From a bacterium (GTDB lineage: Bacteria; Auribacterota; UBA3054; JAAYZF01): DNA of 36,199 nucleotides. Under the pieces are notes generated by a model that saw only the letters and a list, made by a program, of their open reading frames with translations, was not told the origin of the DNA and did not search any database. A program made the translations under genes and the position numbers. The DNA lies in contig JAAYZF010000477.1 in the NCBI GenBank assembly GCA_012514975.1, positions 1-36,199 of the forward strand, given 5' to 3'. This document shows positions 27,197 to 35,165 of this stretch, piece by piece; position 1 is the stretch's first letter, and each line of letters starts with the position of its first letter.

Positions 27197-28075
27197 CTAT
27201 CCGTTCACGATCTCCGTCCCGATTCCCTTGTCCGTGAATATCTCGAGGAGGAGGCTGTGCGGGATGAATCCGCTGATCACGTGCGTCTTGTATACATGGT
27301 TCTGCAATGCGTGCACGCACGCATCAACCTTCGGGATCATCCCGCCGGCGATGACGCCCTGTTCCTTCAGCTTCGGGACGTCCTCCACATGGATCGTCGA
27401 AATGACGGTCCGTTCATCCTTCGGGTCGTAGAGGATGCCGGGCACGTCTGTCAGGTAGACCAGTTTCTCCGCCGTGAGCGATGAGGCGATCTCGGACGCG
27501 ACGGTATCGGCGTTGATGTTGTACACGCTACCGTGTTCATCAACGCCCAACGGGGCCACCACGGGCACCTTTCCCGCGATGAGCACGTCGAACAGCGGCC
27601 GCGGGTTCACCCGCCTCACTTCACCGACAAATCCCCAGTCTATCACCGCCCCGTTCTCGTCCGTGCCGGTCATCTTGCGCACGCGGATCATCCGGCCGGT
27701 CTTGCCCGAGAGCGCCTCGGCTTCGCAGCCAAGCTCGCCCAGTTTCGCAACGATCTTCGCATTCACGTCGTTGAGAATCACATCCTCGACGATCTCCATC
27801 GACCGCTCGTCCGTCACGCGCAGCCCCTTGACGAAACTCGTCTCGATGCCCGCCGCGGCGAGGCGTTTGGTGATGTTCTTGCCGCCGCCATGCACGATGA
27901 TCGGACGCATGCCCACCGTGCGCATGAAGACGACGTCGCGCAGGATGTTCTCATCCGCGCTGTTCCGCTCAATTGTCGAGCCGCCGTACTTGATGACGAC
28001 GATGCGGTCGCGGAACGCCTGGATATACGGCAATGCCTCGATGAGCACACGCGCTTTCTCTATCGCCTGTTCCAT
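27197..28075 (-). CDS. argB: Acetylglutamate kinase
   Basis: VIKYGGSTIE, PIIVHGGGKNITKRL, YNINADTVASEIA, GGMIPKVDAC; start MEQAIEK. Confidence 0.95.
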   Translation of the reverse strand: MEQAIEKARVLIEALPYIQAFRDRIVVIKYGGSTIERNSADENILRDVVFMRTVGMRPIIVHGGGKNITKRLAAAGIETSFVKGLRVTDERSMEIVEDVILNDVNAKIVAKLGELGCEAEALSGKTGRMIRVRKMTGTDENGAVIDWGFVGEVRRVNPRPLFDVLIAGKVPVVAPLGVDEHGSVYNINADTVASEIASSLTAEKLVYLTDVPGILYDPKDERTVISTIHVEDVPKLKEQGVIAGGMIPKVDACVHALQNHVYKTHVISGFIPHSLLLEIFTDKGIGTEIVNG

Positions 28076-28120
28076 AGGTGACTGATTATACGAAATATCC
28101 GCACGAATATCCACCCGCGC

Positions 28121-28149
28121 TTGACATCCCCGGCTTGATTGGGTAAAAT
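28121..28149 (+). promoter_or_regulatory. tRNA-Val promoter
   Basis: TTGACA (28121-28126), 17 nt, TAAAAT (28144-28149). Confidence 0.75.
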
Positions 28150-28170
28150 AACACGCTGTACAAACGCTTT

Positions 28171-28247
28171 GGGCGGTTAGCTCAGTTGGTTAGAGTGCCT
28201 GCTCGACATGCAGGAGGTCGCAGGTTCGATTCCCGCACCGCCCACCA
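28171..28247 (+). tRNA. tRNA-Val (anticodon GAC), CCA encoded
   Basis: Cloverleaf: GGGCGGT/ACCGCCC acceptor, GCTC..GAGT D-arm, CCTGC-TCGACAT-GCAGG anticodon arm, GCAGG-TTCGATT-CCCGC T-arm. Confidence 0.95.
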
Positions 28248-28254
28248 TGCTGAG

Positions 28255-28288
28255 ACCCCTGTGGCCATCAAGGCCCCAGGGGTTTCCT
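28255..28288 (+). terminator. Terminator after tRNA-Val
   Basis: ACCCCTGTGGCC-ATCAA-GGCCCCAGGGGT stem (one mismatch) then TTCCT. Confidence 0.65.
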
Positions 28289-28448
28289 GTTTCCGCCGCC
28301 CTCGCACGCGCCGCCGGCAATTGCAGACGCCGGTCCCGGTGTTCCGTCTGGATCGGCGGCCGTCGTGCCGTCTGTGGATGGATGCACTGCGCCCGTTGGA
28401 CCGTGCGCACGGAGTGTACCCAGGGCGGCGCGTAAATGCAGCCGTGCA

Positions 28449-28477
28449 TTGCATTTTGCGCCGTGATAGTGTATAAT
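28449..28477 (+). promoter_or_regulatory. Promoter for prepilin-like gene
   Basis: TTGCAT (28449-28454), 17 nt, TATAAT (28472-28477). Confidence 0.6.
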
Positions 28478-28518
28478 ACGTACGACTACGCAGTCATTCA
28501 CCAGTTCCTGGAGTTGAC

Positions 28519-29139
28519 ATGAAGACAAACAGACGCAGCGGCTTCACGCTCATCGAGCTGCTTATCGTGATCTCGATCATCGGCATTCTCGCCGGCATGG
28601 GCATCGCAACGTACCCGGTCGTCATGGCGAAGGTGTACCAGATGCAGTGCTCGCAGAACCTGCGCTCGATGTACTCGATCTTCCTGATCTACAGCCAGGA
28701 ACACAATGCGTACCCGACAACCCAGCCGCCGCTCACGCGGTACGAGCGCGGCGGCGGCGTGCGCGATCTGTGGCCGCTGTTTGACGTCGGCGTGATGCAG
28801 AAGGAGCAGCTCGAGCTCCTCAAGTGCCCGCAGAGCACCGTGGTTCCCTTCTCGAGCAATCCGACCATCGATGAATTCGACAAGAAGCACATTTCGTACT
28901 CGTACAACTCGACGGCCATACCAAACGATCCGAACAATCCGCCCATCATGGCCGACCGCGGGGTAAGCAGCGGCGTGCTGAATTTCAACGCGCAGGACGT
29001 GTATGCGAGGCCGAACCACAAGACGGGCGTGAACGTGCTGCTTGCGAACGGTCGCGTCGTGTGGGTCTCGTGCGACCGCCGCGGCAAGCTCAGCCGCTCC
29101 GTCGTCGCCGAGGAACAATGGGGGCGCCTGCTCGATTAA
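28519..29139 (+). CDS. Prepilin-type (GspG/H-like, DUF1559-like) pseudopilin
   Basis: RSGFTLIELLIVISIIGILAGMG type IV prepilin motif; C-terminal NHKTGVNVLLANGRVVWV. Confidence 0.9.
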   Translation: MKTNRRSGFTLIELLIVISIIGILAGMGIATYPVVMAKVYQMQCSQNLRSMYSIFLIYSQEHNAYPTTQPPLTRYERGGGVRDLWPLFDVGVMQKEQLELLKCPQSTVVPFSSNPTIDEFDKKHISYSYNSTAIPNDPNNPPIMADRGVSSGVLNFNAQDVYARPNHKTGVNVLLANGRVVWVSCDRRGKLSRSVVAEEQWGRLLD

Positions 29140-29205
29140 GGCCGTTTTCCGTGGAGTGCGTCTCATACGAGGCCGCAGCACCACACCGCAGTATGATATG
29201 ACCGA

Positions 29206-29229
29206 GGCGGCCCGTACGGCCGCCTTTTT
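29206..29229 (+). terminator. Terminator after prepilin gene
   Basis: GGCGGCC-CGTAC-GGCCGCC followed by TTTTT. Confidence 0.85.
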
Positions 29230-29281
29230 CTTTAACCGCGCGGCAGTTGCTGCCGCGTCTCGTGTTGAGCCGGAGTGTGAC

Positions 29282-29476
29282 ATGAAACGTCTTCCGCGGT
29301 TGGCCCTCGCCGTTCCTCCCGTTGCCGCTCTCATCCTCTTCACCGCCTGCTCCGGCACACCCGAGGAGAACGCCCGCTGGTATCTCAAGGACAAACCCGC
29401 CGATATGCGCGTCCCTGTCAGCGGCACGGCCGACCCCGCGCAAGGCATCGCGGACGATCCGGCCATGAAGGAGTAA
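29282..29476 (+). CDS. Small putative lipoprotein
   Basis: 64 aa, MKRLPRLALAVPPVAALILFTAC lipobox-like; stop overlaps next start (TAATG). Confidence 0.6.
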   Translation: MKRLPRLALAVPPVAALILFTACSGTPEENARWYLKDKPADMRVPVSGTADPAQGIADDPAMKE

Positions 29477-30312
29477 TGGACGATCTGTTTCCCGACATCC
29501 ATGCCGCCGCGCTGCCGCCCCTCGGTGAGAACATCTACGTCGGCACCAGCGGCTTCATGTTCGCCGACTGGCGCGGCACGGTCTATCCGGCTCATCTTTC
29601 CGACCACGAGACGCTGCCGTATTATCTCAATGTCTTTGCGTTCAACGCTCTCGAGCTGAACTTCACGTTCTACACCGCGCCGTCGCCACGGCTTCTCGAA
29701 CCGTTCGTCCAGCGCACGCCGCCCGCGTACCAGATCGCGGTCAAAGCCTTCAAAGGCATCACACACGCCAGGCCGGATGACGTCACTCCGGGCGACTTTG
29801 CCGCGTGCAGAGACACGCTCGCTCCGGCCCGTGATGCGGGCAAGCTCGCCGCGGTGCTCCTCCAGTTTCCCTACGCGTTCCATAACACAGAGGGGAACCG
29901 CGTCTACCTCAAACGCTGCCGCGCAGAGCTGCCCGATGATCCTCTTGCCATCGAGTTCCGGCACAAGAGCTGGGCTAGTGACGAGACCGACGCGTTGCTC
30001 AAGGCTGAAGGCCTGGCATGCTGCGCCGTGGACGAACCGGCGCTGGAAGGGCTTGTCCCTCTCCGCACCGCGGTCACCGCGCCGCTCGGCTATGCCCGTT
30101 TTCATGGCCGCAATCCCGCATGGTTCTCCGCGGGAGAGAAGGAACGGTACAATTACCTGTACAGCGATGACGAACTGCGCGACTTCGTCCGGCGTGTCAG
30201 GCAGATGGCGAAGAACGTCAAGAAGATGCTCGTGTTTTTCAACAACTGCTACATGGGCAAGGCGATCAGAAACGCCCTTCGCTTTCGTGAATTGCTTCAC
30301 GAAAGCGTGTAA
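29476..30312 (+). CDS. DUF72 (YecE-like) family protein
   Basis: IYVGTSGFMFADWRGTVYP, LELNFTFYTAPS, FAVKAFKGITHAR-like core (AVKAFKGITHARP), FFNNCYMGKAIRNA. Confidence 0.9.
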   Translation: MDDLFPDIHAAALPPLGENIYVGTSGFMFADWRGTVYPAHLSDHETLPYYLNVFAFNALELNFTFYTAPSPRLLEPFVQRTPPAYQIAVKAFKGITHARPDDVTPGDFAACRDTLAPARDAGKLAAVLLQFPYAFHNTEGNRVYLKRCRAELPDDPLAIEFRHKSWASDETDALLKAEGLACCAVDEPALEGLVPLRTAVTAPLGYARFHGRNPAWFSAGEKERYNYLYSDDELRDFVRRVRQMAKNVKKMLVFFNNCYMGKAIRNALRFRELLHESV

Positions 30313-30333
30313 TCGTGCTCGTAATCGTAATCG
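30310..30333. repeat. 6-bp-periodic micro-array, 4 units
   Basis: TAATCG TGCTCG TAATCG TAATCG; first unit contains the DUF72 stop codon. Confidence 0.8.
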
Positions 30334-30358
30334 GCTTTTGTTCCGTTGGGGAGAATCC

Positions 30359-30619
30359 ATGGTAAACTACAAGATCAGATGCGAAGTCGTGCGGATCGTC
30401 CAGAACACGTTCAAGTGTGCAACCATGGGCCAGACGTTCATCCTCGGGCCGCGCACGCCGGAAGGCATGTGCGCACGCGCCTATTCGGCTGTCTACCCCG
30501 TGTCAACAGCCATGCGGTTCTCCGAGGAAATATCGTGGGAGCAGGGCCGCGGGTATGTGGACGTAATGTGCCCGGACAATGATGTGGTGTACAGGTTGAC
30601 GCGCATCAAGGAAGGCTGA
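30359..30619 (+). CDS. Small conserved protein, TIGR04076-like
   Basis: 86 aa MVNYKIRCEVVRIVQNTFKCATMGQTFILGPRTPEGMCARAYSAVYP; resembles TIGR04076 from memory. Confidence 0.65.
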   Translation: MVNYKIRCEVVRIVQNTFKCATMGQTFILGPRTPEGMCARAYSAVYPVSTAMRFSEEISWEQGRGYVDVMCPDNDVVYRLTRIKEG

Positions 30620-30651
30620 CATCCCGGCCCCGGCGGTGCCGAGTCGTCAAA

Positions 30652-30722
30652 GGCGGACCGCCGCTGAAGCGGGGCAAACGGTCACCGGGGACGGTGACCC
30701 TCCAGGGCGACCGTCGGCCGCC
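30652..30722. repeat. Cluster of GC-rich palindromes, REP-like
   Basis: GGCGG-A-CCGCC (30652-30662) and GGTCACC-GGGGAC-GGTGACC (30680-30699) in a convergent intergenic region. Confidence 0.5.
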
Positions 30723-30792
30723 TCATATGGCCTCACAGGCACACCACGAGCGCACACTTCCGCATTCACGCGTCCCGTCGTGCATCGCCGTT

Positions 30793-30813
30793 ACTGAACA
30801 CTGAGTACTGAAT
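30793..30813. repeat. 7-bp-periodic micro-array, 3 units
   Basis: ACTGAAC ACTGAGT ACTGAAT. Confidence 0.8.
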
Positions 30814-30830
30814 ACCAACCACCCGCCGTC

Positions 30831-30854
30831 CTCCGTGCCTCTGTGGCTCTGTGG
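30831..30854. repeat. 8-bp-periodic micro-array, 3 units
   Basis: CTCCGTGC CTCTGTGG CTCTGTGG. Confidence 0.8.
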
Positions 30855-30881
30855 TGAGCCGGTCGTGGCAGTATCCGCTCT

Positions 30882-33029
30882 CTATTCGCTCATCTTCTCC
30901 AGTTTCTTCTCCAGCTCCTCGACGGTGTTCACCGGCATCTCGCACGTGAAGTTTCTGCAGACATAGGCCGTCGCCATGCCGTCAAGGGGCTCGTACGCCG
31001 CGACGTCCGGCATAAGCGTGTCGTGCGCCGTATCGCCGGGCGTTCGCACGATCAGCAGCGCATGCGGCAGGAAGCGCGACTGAACGGCGCGGATCATTGC
31101 GCGCATCGTCTCGTCCGCGGGATTGCCCGCGAGCACGATTTCCGCCGTGGGCCCGAGCTGGAAATCGAGCGTGATCAGCATCTGGGCATAGGCGGTTGGC
31201 ATACCGGCCACCGCGGCGCCGTTGGCCGCAATGAGCCGCGCGGCCTTGTCCTCCCAGTCCCGCCGGCCGGTCATGCGGCCAAGCTGGAGGAGGTCGAGTG
31301 CGGCGACGGAATTGCCCGAGGGGATGGCGCCGTCCTGGAATTCCTTTGTCCGCGCGATGAGCTTCTCTGCGTCGCTGCCGGCATGAAAGAACGCGCCGGC
31401 AGCGTCGTCCCAGAACAGCGCGATCATCTGTTCCGCAAGGCTGCATGCCGCTGCCAGGTGCTCAGTCCTGCCCGTGGCCTGGTACAGTTCAATCAGCCCG
31501 CGGATGAAGAACGCATAGTCATCGATGAAGCCCGGGATGGCCGCCTGGCCATTGCGATACCGGTGAAGAAGCCGCCCGTCCCGTGCGCGCAATGAACGCA
31601 GGATGAACGATGCGGCGCGCTCGGCGGCCGCTGCATACTCGGGCATCTGCAGCGCCTGGGCGCCCGTGGCAAGCGCGGCAATCATCAGCCCGTTCCAGTC
31701 AGTCAGTATCTTGTCGTCCTTGGGCGGCCGGGGCCGTTTCGCGCGCGCAGCGTGCAACTTCTCCCTGCATCGCGTCAGCAATGCCGTCGTCCCCGCGATG
31801 CCGGAAGAATCGCTCCGCGACCCTTCCAGGTGCAGGATGACACGGCCCTCGAAGTTTCCCTCCGGCGTTGCGCCGTAGAGTGCGCAGAACGCTGCTGCAT
31901 CAGCGCCCAGAACGTTGGTCAGCTCATCATACGGCCATGTGTAGAATGCGCCTTCCCCGCCTTCGCTGTCAGCATCCTCGGAGGAGTAGAACGCCCCGTC
32001 AGGCGAGGTCATGTCCCGCAGAACATACGTGAAGACCTGCCGAGCGACCGCCGCATAGTCCTGCGTGCGGGTCATTTTGAACGCCTCGCAGTACGCCGTG
32101 GCGAGCAGGGCCTGGTCGTAGAGCATCTTCTCGAAATGCGGCACGAGCCACTCCGCGTCCACGGAATAGCGGTGAAAGCCGGATCCGACGTGGTCCCATA
32201 TGCCGCCGGAAGCCATTGCGGCGAGCGTGCGTTCGGCCATGGCGAGGGCATTCGTGTCATGGAACCGCGCAGCAAGGCGCAGCAGCAGCGACAGGTTGTG
32301 CGCGCCGGGGAATTTCGGCGCGTCGCCGAACCCGCCATGCACGCCGTCGAACAGGGATGCATACTGCCGCCCCGCCGCGCGCAGCACTTCCTCCGCCACG
32401 ACGCCCTGCCGCGGCTCGTTCGAGGAGAGCAGGCCCGCCATCTCGCTCCCCGCGGCCAGCACACGCGCCCGGTCCTCCTTCCACAACCGGGCGATCCGCG
32501 GGAGCAGGTTCAGCATGCCCGGCCGTCCGTATCTGTCGTCCCTCGGGAGGTACGTCGCGGCGAAGAACGGCTTCTGGTCAGGGGTCATCACAATGGTGAG
32601 CGGCCAGCCGCCGCTGCCCGTCAACGCCACGCACACCGTCATGTACACACTGTCTATGTCCGGCCGCTCCTCGCGGTCCACCTTGATGGCGATGTAGTCG
32701 CGGTTGAGCAGCGCGGCAACGCCGGCATCCTCGAACGATTCGCGTTCCATCACGTGGCACCAGTGGCAGGCCGCGTAGCCGATCGAGAGGAAGACGGGCT
32801 TGTCCTGCGCGCGCGCCGCGTCGAACGCTTCGTCGCACCAGGGATACCAGTTGACCGGGTTGGCGGCATGCTGAAGAAGATAGGGGCTTGCCTCGCGCGC
32901 AAGGCGGTTGGACGATGCAGCCGTGTTCATCGCACGCTCCGGTGCGTCGGGTGAGCAGGCAGCGAGGGCGGCACAGGCGAAGAGCGCCGCGGTGCGCCTT
33001 GAAGGGTATCTGGGAAGGGCCGGGCACAT
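30882..33029 (-). CDS. DUF255 thioredoxin-fold protein (YyaL/SPATA20-like), putative lipoprotein
   Basis: [55 protein letters not shown]-terminal ALAAC lipobox-like. Confidence 0.92.
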   Translation of the reverse strand: MCPALPRYPSRRTAALFACAALAACSPDAPERAMNTAASSNRLAREASPYLLQHAANPVNWYPWCDEAFDAARAQDKPVFLSIGYAACHWCHVMERESFEDAGVAALLNRDYIAIKVDREERPDIDSVYMTVCVALTGSGGWPLTIVMTPDQKPFFAATYLPRDDRYGRPGMLNLLPRIARLWKEDRARVLAAGSEMAGLLSSNEPRQGVVAEEVLRAAGRQYASLFDGVHGGFGDAPKFPGAHNLSLLLRLAARFHDTNALAMAERTLAAMASGGIWDHVGSGFHRYSVDAEWLVPHFEKMLYDQALLATAYCEAFKMTRTQDYAAVARQVFTYVLRDMTSPDGAFYSSEDADSEGGEGAFYTWPYDELTNVLGADAAAFCALYGATPEGNFEGRVILHLEGSRSDSSGIAGTTALLTRCREKLHAARAKRPRPPKDDKILTDWNGLMIAALATGAQALQMPEYAAAAERAASFILRSLRARDGRLLHRYRNGQAAIPGFIDDYAFFIRGLIELYQATGRTEHLAAACSLAEQMIALFWDDAAGAFFHAGSDAEKLIARTKEFQDGAIPSGNSVAALDLLQLGRMTGRRDWEDKAARLIAANGAAVAGMPTAYAQMLITLDFQLGPTAEIVLAGNPADETMRAMIRAVQSRFLPHALLIVRTPGDTAHDTLMPDVAAYEPLDGMATAYVCRNFTCEMPVNTVEELEKKLEKMSE

Positions 33030-33105
33030 TCGAGCACTATGATACCATTAACGATGCCGAAGCGTGGCATGGCGTGCGTCCGGCGGCGCGGGAAAGGCGG
33101 GGGGG

Positions 33106-33134
33106 TTGACAAACGGCGGATAATATGGTAAAGT
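33106..33134 (+). promoter_or_regulatory. Promoter upstream of structured RNA candidate
   Basis: TTGACA (33106-33111), 17 nt, TAAAGT (33129-33134). Confidence 0.7.
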
Positions 33135-33140
33135 GGTACT

Positions 33141-33310
33141 GAAATAGGAGATTAGCGGGTGCGGCACGGGCACAGGGCCCGCACGCCCCGTTAACATAGG
33201 CGGCGCTCCAACGCCTCCCCGCGCGACGCCGCCGCAGACGGGCCTCAGGGGGCCCTGCACTGCAAGCGTGCGCCGTGGGCAAAGTGTTCACGGCGCGCGT
33301 TGCATCTCCG
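33141..33310 (+). ncRNA. Candidate structured non-coding RNA, class undetermined
   Basis: Nested helices 33173-33180/33250-33257, 33187-33191/33238-33242, 33199-33205/33227-33233; separate hairpin 33261-33304; own promoter; second promoter follows before proS. Ends approximate. Confidence 0.45.
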
Positions 33311-33321
33311 GCGCCTGCTTC

Positions 33322-33351
33322 TGGACAATTCCCCGCACTTTTTCGTATAAT
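33322..33351 (+). promoter_or_regulatory. proS-proximal promoter
   Basis: TGGACA (33322-33327), 18 nt, TATAAT (33346-33351). Confidence 0.65.
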
Positions 33352-33417
33352 TCTCACGTTCGTGCGGCCAGACGGTGCTGCCGCACCTTAATCCGTACTG
33401 CACGCGAGCGAGCACAT

Positions 33418-35139
33418 ATGCGGTGGAGCCGAGCACTTATTCCCACGGTAAAGGAAACGCCGAAGGACGCCGAGGTCGCCAGCCACAGCCTCATGGTCCG
33501 CGCCGGCATGATGCGCAAGGTCGGCGCAGGCATTTTCAACTACCTGCCCCTTGGCTGGAAGGTCGTCCAGAAGGTCGCTCAGATCGTCCGCGAGGAAATG
33601 AACAAGGCGGGCGCGCAGGAAATCCTGATGCCCGTGCTCTCCCCGGCGGAGCTGTGGATGGAGAGCGGCCGGTGGTTCGTCTACGGTAAGGAGCTGATGC
33701 GCCTTAAGGACCGCCACGAGCACGACTACGTCCTCGGCCCCACGCACGAGGAGGTCGTCACCGACCTCGTCCGCCGCGAAGTCCAGTCGTACCGCGAGCT
33801 GCCGTTGTGCCTCTACCAGATCCAGACGAAATTCCGCGACGAGGTGCGCCCGCGGTTCGGCGTCATGCGTGGCCGCGAGTTTTCGATGAAGGACGCGTAT
33901 TCGTTCCACGCCACGCCCGAGGACATGGTGAAGTACTACGGCGTGATGCGCGACACGTACGTCAACATTTTCACGCGGTGCGGTCTTGACACCCGCGTCG
34001 TCATCGGCCACTCGGGCGCGATCGGCGGCAAGATTGCCGAGGAGTTGATGGTGCTTGCCGACACGGGTGAATCCGTCGTTCTGGCCTGCCCGGACGCGTC
34101 GTGCGGCTACACGGCAACAGATGAGACGGCGCACGGCGTCGTCACGCACGCCGAGGCGGACGAACAGCCGCGGCCGCTCGAGAAAATCCACACGCCGGGC
34201 AAGGAAACGATCGAGGACGTCACGGCGTTTCTCAAGAAAACGCCGGCGCAGACGGTCAAGGCCCTGCTCTTCCGCTGCGACGACAAGCTGGCCGTGGTGT
34301 TCGTCCGGGGGGACCGCGATGTGAATCCCGCGAAGCTGCACGCCGTGGTCCAGGGGTTCGAGATCGAGATCGCCGACGCGGCGTTCATCGAGTCGAAGAA
34401 AGCCGCCGGAGTCGTTCCCGGCTATTGCGGCCCGCTCGGGATCAAGCCTGAGCACCTGCTGTTCGACGAGACGGTGAGGCACGTGGTCAACGGTATCGTC
34501 GGCGCGAATGAGCCGGATTACCACCTCGTCAATTTCAACGTAAGCCGGGATGTGCCGGACGCGCAGTTCCATGACCTCGTCCTCCAGGTGAAGGGCGACG
34601 GCTGCCCGAGATGCGGCACGCCGATGGTGACGTTCCGCGGCATCGAGGTCGGCAACATCTTCCAGCTCGGCACGAAATACTCCGAGGCGCTCAAGGCGAA
34701 CTTCCTTGACGAGGGCAATGCCGAAAAGCCCATGTTCATGGGCTGCTACGGCATCGGCGTGACGCGCACCGTGGCCGCCGCGATCGAGCAGCACCACGAT
34801 GCGAACGGCATCATCTGGCCGCGCGCCATCGCGCCGTACGACATCCTTCTCCAGCCGCTCGCGGTGGACAATGCGGACGTCGCACGCGTCACCGGCGAAC
34901 TCGAAGCCGCGCTCGAGAAACGCGGGTATGACCTGCTGGTGGACGACCGCGACGCGAAGCCCGGCTTCAAGTTCAAGGACGCCGACCTGATCGGCATCCC
35001 GCTGCGCGTCACGATCAGTCCCCGCTCGCTCGGCGAGGGCAAGGTCGAGGTGAAACGCCGGTGCGACGAGAAAGCCGTGCTCATCCCCCTCGAAGGCGCC
35101 GTGGAGAAGATCATCGAAACGTACCACACGTGTCCGTAA
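33418..35139 (+). CDS. proS: Prolyl-tRNA synthetase (with INS editing domain)
   Basis: MRWSRALIPTVKETPKDAEVASHSLMVRAGMMRKVGAGIFNYLPLG; GPTHEEVVTDLVRRE; REFSMKDAYSFH; GCYGIGVTRTVAAAIEQ; YbaK-like insertion. Confidence 0.95.
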   Translation: MRWSRALIPTVKETPKDAEVASHSLMVRAGMMRKVGAGIFNYLPLGWKVVQKVAQIVREEMNKAGAQEILMPVLSPAELWMESGRWFVYGKELMRLKDRHEHDYVLGPTHEEVVTDLVRREVQSYRELPLCLYQIQTKFRDEVRPRFGVMRGREFSMKDAYSFHATPEDMVKYYGVMRDTYVNIFTRCGLDTRVVIGHSGAIGGKIAEELMVLADTGESVVLACPDASCGYTATDETAHGVVTHAEADEQPRPLEKIHTPGKETIEDVTAFLKKTPAQTVKALLFRCDDKLAVVFVRGDRDVNPAKLHAVVQGFEIEIADAAFIESKKAAGVVPGYCGPLGIKPEHLLFDETVRHVVNGIVGANEPDYHLVNFNVSRDVPDAQFHDLVLQVKGDGCPRCGTPMVTFRGIEVGNIFQLGTKYSEALKANFLDEGNAEKPMFMGCYGIGVTRTVAAAIEQHHDANGIIWPRAIAPYDILLQPLAVDNADVARVTGELEAALEKRGYDLLVDDRDAKPGFKFKDADLIGIPLRVTISPRSLGEGKVEVKRRCDEKAVLIPLEGAVEKIIETYHTCP

Positions 35140-35141
35140 GT

Positions 35142-35165
35142 CTGGAATGATGGAATGCTGGAATG
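35142..35165. repeat. 8-bp-periodic micro-array, 3 units
   Basis: CTGGAATG ATGGAATG CTGGAATG; final unit contains the predicted start codon of the next gene. Confidence 0.85.

Noticed and set aside
28498-30360. 620-aa minus-strand ORF
   Set aside because: Antisense to prepilin, lipoprotein and DUF72 genes, which have clear family motifs; it also crosses a terminator.
31752-32954. 400-aa plus-strand ORF
   Set aside because: Antisense shadow of the DUF255 gene.
33388-35127. 579-aa minus-strand ORF
   Set aside because: Fully antisense to proS; typical high-GC shadow ORF.
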